Source of the DNA: Trichococcus shcherbakoviae
GTDB taxonomy: Bacteria > Bacillota > Bacilli > Lactobacillales > Aerococcaceae
Assembly: GCF_963666195.1 (NCBI RefSeq)
Contig: NZ_OY762653.1
Coordinates: forward strand, 496,001 to 560,000
DNA length: 64,000 nucleotides
Reading direction: 5' to 3'
The notes beneath the pieces are model-generated. The model was given only the letters and a program-made list of their open reading frames with translations. It was not told where the DNA came from and did no database searches. Positions 60,430 through 64,000 of this stretch are shown in pieces. Within the stretch, counting starts at the first letter, position 1, and every line of letters begins with the position of its first letter. The translations under genes were made by a program, and so were the position numbers.

Positions 60430-60939
60430 TTATTCCTTCGGCTGGACGCTTCCTATTTCTGCTTTAACGGCAGACTCGCCGGTCACATCCAGGCTGAAAT
60501 TTTTAACTTTGTCCATATTCGTGATGACGACGACCATCGCGGAATCTTTGCCGGCTTCCTGCAGCTGCGCTAAATCCACTTTGGCGATCAGTGTGTCCGC
60601 AGTCACAGCTTGGCCTTCCTTCACGAAGATTTCGAATGGTTTCCCGTTTAACTCAACCGTATCCAACCCCATGTGCAACAAAAGTTCCAATCCGCTGTCC
60701 AACAAAATGCCTACTGCATGCTTTGTCGGAAATACGCTCAATACTTTACCTTTTGCTGGTGAATAGATGTTTCCGTCTGTAGGAATGACCGCGAAACCGT
60801 CACCCATCATTTTTTGAGAAAATACTGGATCTGCAACATCTGAAACAGGTACCACTACACCATTGGCAGGTGAATATAAGATTTCCTTCTCAACTGGCAG
60901 TTTCCCCTTTTTATCATCCTTCTTAAAAAAGCCAAACAT
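60430..60939 (-). CDS. crr: Lone glucose-type PTS IIA protein
   Basis: A 169-residue IIA-Glc (YpqE-like) phosphocarrier that takes phosphate from HPr. The active histidine is in LELLLHMGLDTVELNG and the partner histidine in PTKHAVGILLDSG. The N terminus MFGFFKKDDKK is basic and may contact the membrane. No IIB/IIC is adjacent, so it may serve several permeases. A near-consensus catabolite element lies upstream. Confidence 0.95.
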   Translation of the reverse strand: MFGFFKKDDKKGKLPVEKEILYSPANGVVVPVSDVADPVFSQKMMGDGFAVIPTDGNIYSPAKGKVLSVFPTKHAVGILLDSGLELLLHMGLDTVELNGKPFEIFVKEGQAVTADTLIAKVDLAQLQEAGKDSAMVVVITNMDKVKNFSLDVTGESAVKAEIGSVQPKE

Positions 60940-60991
60940 GCTATCGCCTCTTCCTTATTTAAATGAGCTTTTGTGAAAATTGGTATACTTC

Positions 60992-61043
60992 ATTTTAACA
61001 TAAACAGGTAAGCATTGTGAAATTTTTTTAGCACCGCTTACAT
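60992..61043 (-). promoter_or_regulatory. crr promoter with possible cre site
   Basis: The minus strand has TTCACA (61021-61016), an 18-base spacer and TAAAAT (60997-60992). Just upstream ATGTAAGCGGTGCTA (about 61029-61043) resembles the CcpA cre consensus with one or two mismatches; its position suggests activation rather than repression. This is a weak call. Confidence 0.4.
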
Positions 61044-61084
61044 TCAAAAATGCTCCTCCATTCCTTAAGAATCCTTGAAAAGGA

Positions 61085-61113
61085 TTGGCTAATCTTTTTC
61101 ATTTCGCTATACT
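61085..61113 (+). promoter_or_regulatory. Promoter of uppP
   Basis: TTGGCT (61085-61090), a 17-base spacer and TATACT (61108-61113). Confidence 0.7.
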
Positions 61114-61157
61114 AGATGGTGGAGTATCAAAAAAATGCACAACAGAAAGGATATTAT

Positions 61158-61979
61158 ATGGAATTTATGGAAATACTGAAAGCAATCATCCTCGGCATCG
61201 TTGAGGGTATCACCGAATGGCTGCCCATCAGCAGCACAGGACACATGATTTTGGTTGAAGAGTTCATCCAATTGAATCTTTCGCAGGCATTCAAAGAGAT
61301 GTTCTTCTACGTGATTCAGCTTGGTGCCATCCTCGCGGTAGTCGTCATCTATTTTCACAAACTGAATCCCTTCTCCCCTAGCAAAACGAAGGAAGAGAAG
61401 ACACAGACTTGGGATATCTGGAAAAAAGTGGTCATCGGCTGCATTCCGGCTGGAGTCATCGGCTTGCCTTTGAACGATTGGGCGGACGAAAACCTTCTGA
61501 ACGCGACAGTTGTGGCATTGGCGCTGATCATCTACGGGATCCTGTTCATCGTGATCGAAAACAAGCATAAGGATCGCGAACCAAGCATCACCGATTTCAG
61601 CCAATTAACCTATATGAAAGCTTTCCAGATCGGCTTGTTCCAAGCACTCTCGATTATTCCAGGCACATCGCGCTCCGGTTCTTCCATTCTGGGGAGCATC
61701 GTGTTGGGCACTTCCCGCTTCATCGCGACGGAATTTTCCTTCTTCATGAGCATTCCGATTATGTTCGGGATCAGCTTTTTGAAGATCATCAAATTCGGTT
61801 TTGATTTTACCGGACTTGAATTCGCTGTTCTCTTTTCGGGCATGCTTACTGCTTTCCTCGTTTCGATAGTCGCCATCAAGTTCCTGATCGGTTACCTGAA
61901 ACGCAACGACTTCAAAGCGTTCGGTTGGTACCGGATTGTACTTGGAGCAATCGTCCTGGTCTATTTCCTGTTTATCTGA
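61158..61979 (+). CDS. uppP: Undecaprenyl-diphosphate phosphatase
   Basis: A 273-residue BacA-type membrane phosphatase that recycles the undecaprenyl carrier lipid; extra copies confer bacitracin tolerance. The active-site motifs are [20 protein letters not shown] near the N terminus and [17 protein letters not shown] in the middle. About eight membrane helices. The ATG at 61158 follows AAAGGA by six bases; the frame upstream overlaps the promoter. Confidence 0.96.
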   Translation: MEFMEILKAIILGIVEGITEWLPISSTGHMILVEEFIQLNLSQAFKEMFFYVIQLGAILAVVVIYFHKLNPFSPSKTKEEKTQTWDIWKKVVIGCIPAGVIGLPLNDWADENLLNATVVALALIIYGILFIVIENKHKDREPSITDFSQLTYMKAFQIGLFQALSIIPGTSRSGSSILGSIVLGTSRFIATEFSFFMSIPIMFGISFLKIIKFGFDFTGLEFAVLFSGMLTAFLVSIVAIKFLIGYLKRNDFKAFGWYRIVLGAIVLVYFLFI

Positions 61980-61993
61980 AAAATCAGTTTCGC

Positions 61994-62025
61994 CATCCTC
62001 TTGGGGGATGGCTTTTTATTTTGTC
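61994..62025 (+). terminator. Terminator of uppP
   Basis: GCCATCC pairs with GGATGGC around a TCTTGGG loop, followed by TTTTTATTTT. Confidence 0.85.
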
Positions 62026-62049
62026 ATCCAGAACTTTTTGAACTCTTAT

Positions 62050-62064
62050 TGATAATTATTATAA
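62050..62064. promoter_or_regulatory. Fur/PerR-type box, distal
   Basis: TGATAATTATTATAA is one mismatch from the PerR consensus TTATAATnATTATAA and one from the Fur 7-1-7 consensus TGATAATnATTATCA. It lies about 180 bases upstream of the metal ATPase. Confidence 0.55.
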
Positions 62065-62172
62065 ACTGTCATTTTTAGTTACCCTTCTAGTTTTATTGCT
62101 GTGTGCAATTTTCGACCCTTTCAAATTATGTCTGAAATATGGATATTGAGAATGAGATTCATTTCCGTTTGA

Positions 62173-62187
62173 TTATAATGATTATAA
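62173..62187. promoter_or_regulatory. PerR-type box of the metal ATPase gene
   Basis: TTATAATGATTATAA matches the PerR consensus TTATAATnATTATAA at every defined position. It overlaps two TATAAT -10 candidates (62174-62179 and 62183-62188), so bound PerR would block the promoter. In Bacillus the related pfeT gene is PerR-controlled. Confidence 0.75.
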
Positions 62188-62240
62188 TCTAGATTTTTTT
62201 AGTGCTATCATGAAGGCATATAAGGAAGGAGTGTCAAATC

Positions 62241-64000
62241 ATGAAAGACTTATTCAAGAATAAAGCGATGATCGCAACCATGATCAGCGGCATCCTCATC
62301 ATTCTTGGCATTGTGCTGCAATGGCAAAGCTTTGATACTGCTGCAGCCATCATTTTCGTGCTATCGTTCATCATAGGCGGCTATAAGCAAGCAAAAGAAG
62401 GATTCATCGATACATTTGAAAATAAACACTTGAACGTCGATATATTGATGGTGCTTGCCGCAGTCGGTGCCTCGCTTATCGGTTACTGGATGGAAGGCGC
62501 GCTGCTCATCTTCATCTTCTCGCTCTCCGGTTCGCTTGAGGAATACGCGACAGAGAAAAGTACCCAAGCGATAACCGCGTTGATGAATATTGTCCCTGAA
62601 ATAGCAAAACGCATCAACCCGGACGGTTCAATCGAGGACGTTGCGGTCAAGGATCTGAAAGTCGGCGATACCTTACTGGTCCCTAAAGGCGCCAGCATCC
62701 CCATCGACGGCACGATCGCATCGGGCCAAGGCCTGATCGATGAAGCCGCCATTTCCGGCGAATCCGTCCCTGTCGAAAAGACTGTCGGCGATGATATCTT
62801 CGGCAGCACAATCAACTTGAGCGAAGCGCTGACGATGACCGTCTCGAAAGAATCCAAGGATACCCTATTCGCCAAAATCATCCGTATGGTCGAAGAAGCG
62901 CAAAAGACCCCTTCGAAGACGGCAAGCTTCATCAACCGCATTGAAAACACCTATGTAAAAATCGTCCTCATTTTTGTGCCGGTCATGATTGCCGTTTTTT
63001 ATTTCCTCCTGGATTGGGGTTGGAATGAATCATTCTACCGAGGCATGGTGCTGTTGACGGTCGCCTCCCCTTGCGCATTGGTGGCATCGGCCACTCCTGC
63101 TGTCCTTTCCGCCATTTCCAATGCAGCCAAACGCGGTATCCTCTTCAAAGGTGGCATCGCGATCGAGAACTTCTCGGCCATGGATTGCATCGCATTCGAC
63201 AAAACAGGCACGCTGACGGAAGGCAAACCTGTAGTGACGGAAGCAAGCTATCTGACAGGCACAGATGAAAAACATATCATGTCCGTCGTCTATGCTTTGG
63301 AGCACTCATCAACCCATCCGATCGCTTCCGCGTTGGTCCAACATCTCGATACGAAGGAATATGAGAAGTCCCAGATGGATTCAATCCAAGATCTTACCGG
63401 ATTCGGTTTGGCTGGCGAAGCATTCGGAAGCTATTGGAAAATCGGCAAAAAGACCTTCGTCGTAACCGATGAACTGAATGAGCCTCCATTCGTAAAGGAG
63501 GCTTTCGCGCTCCAGAATGAAGGAAAGACCGTCATTTACGTTTCGCAGGATGATAAGGTCGTAGCCTATTACGCTTTATTGGATACGCCTAAGTCAGAGG
63601 CAAAAGACATGATCGCCTTTTTCAAAGCCAATGGTGTCCATACGATCATGATTACAGGTGATAATGAAGCAACCGGGCAGACGATCGGCAAGCAATTGGG
63701 TGTGGATGAAATCCGTGCGAATTGTCTTCCCGAAGATAAAACCACCATCCTGAAAGATCTGCAGGCGAAATACAAATTGGTCGGCATGGTCGGAGACGGC
63801 GTGAATGACGCACCAGCACTGGCAAACGCCGACATCGGCATCGCTATGGGCGAAGGCACGGACATCGCCATGGAAACAGCGGATGTGGTACTGATGAAGA
63901 GTGAACTCGATAAGTTGGAATATTGTTATGGCTTGTCGAAGAAGCTGAAAAAAATCACCATGCAGAACATCATCTTTTCGATCACCGTCATTCTCATTCT
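62241..64000 (+). CDS. P1B-type heavy-metal ATPase (SPC type, PfeT/ZosA-like), cut by right edge
   Basis: The first 586 codons of a metal-exporting P-type ATPase. No N-terminal heavy-metal domain is seen; it opens with short membrane helices. The actuator motif is AISGESVPVEK, the membrane metal site is S276-P277-C278, the phosphorylated aspartate is D320 in FDKTGTLTEGKP, the HP motif is in HSSTHPIASA and the hinge is GDGVNDAPAL. The SPC triplet marks the P1B-4 group (iron, cobalt or zinc), unlike the CPC of copper and cadmium pumps. With the PerR/Fur boxes upstream, ferrous iron efflux is the leading idea. GGAG lies nine bases before the ATG. Confidence 0.9.
   Translation, partial: MKDLFKNKAMIATMISGILIILGIVLQWQSFDTAAAIIFVLSFIIGGYKQAKEGFIDTFENKHLNVDILMVLAAVGASLIGYWMEGALLIFIFSLSGSLEEYATEKSTQAITALMNIVPEIAKRINPDGSIEDVAVKDLKVGDTLLVPKGASIPIDGTIASGQGLIDEAAISGESVPVEKTVGDDIFGSTINLSEALTMTVSKESKDTLFAKIIRMVEEAQKTPSKTASFINRIENTYVKIVLIFVPVMIAVFYFLLDWGWNESFYRGMVLLTVASPCALVASATPAVLSAISNAAKRGILFKGGIAIENFSAMDCIAFDKTGTLTEGKPVVTEASYLTGTDEKHIMSVVYALEHSSTHPIASALVQHLDTKEYEKSQMDSIQDLTGFGLAGEAFGSYWKIGKKTFVVTDELNEPPFVKEAFALQNEGKTVIYVSQDDKVVAYYALLDTPKSEAKDMIAFFKANGVHTIMITGDNEATGQTIGKQLGVDEIRANCLPEDKTTILKDLQAKYKLVGMVGDGVNDAPALANADIGIAMGEGTDIAMETADVVLMKSELDKLEYCYGLSKKLKKITMQNIIFSITVILI

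Overview
The window reads as the chromosome of a low-to-moderate GC Gram-positive bacterium of the Lactobacillales, most likely Carnobacteriaceae and Trichococcus-like. The grounds are gene order (secG-est-rnr-smpB beside ssrA; rpoN-cggR-gap-pgk-tpi-gpmI-eno; tdk-prfA-prmC-sua5-glyA-upp-atp; murT-gatD), strong AGGAGG ribosome-binding sites, TTGACA/TATAAT-type promoters with 17-bp spacers, and several TTG starts. The genus is an inference; no 16S gene is present.

Layout. 1-8 kb is an accessory stretch: a tiny SCIFF-type six-cysteine peptide gene at the left edge, an arginine/lysine/ornithine decarboxylase, an SMP-30 lactonase, an ornithine cyclodeaminase-family gene with a SAP-like partner, twin cold-shock genes, an AraC-regulator remnant, a DUF1541 lipoprotein and the tmRNA gene. 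8-13 kb holds carA-carB behind a PyrR-type attenuator. 13-20 kb holds a phosphatase, class III fructose-1,6-bisphosphatase, smpB, rnr, an esterase and secG. 20-30 kb holds serC-serA and the lower-glycolysis cluster under cggR. A shortened rpoN, tRNA-Arg(CCG), and clpP with a CtsR box follow. 33-49 kb carries cell-wall genes (epuA, mbl, murA), the F1Fo ATP synthase operon, upp, glyA, sua5, prmC, prfA and tdk. 49-64 kb carries murT-gatD, a GntR/DUF1648 pair, a four-gene operon (lone GutA-type PTS IIA, AI-2E family protein, sppA, RDD protein), a lactonase, a glyoxalase/flavin-reductase pair, a lone IIA-Glc, uppP and a P1B-type metal ATPase cut by the right edge.

The genes mostly serve core physiology: pyrimidine and serine synthesis, glycolysis/gluconeogenesis, trans-translation (ssrA, smpB, rnr), ATP synthesis, translation termination and peptidoglycan amidation. 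The most unusual items are the SCIFF precursor; a family of 50-52-bp-period tandem hairpin arrays placed after gene ends (four arrays plus one single unit); a sigma-54 gene that ends before the RpoN box; two long interrupted palindromes abutting the stops of serA and prmC; and near-perfect PerR/Fur-type boxes upstream of the metal ATPase.
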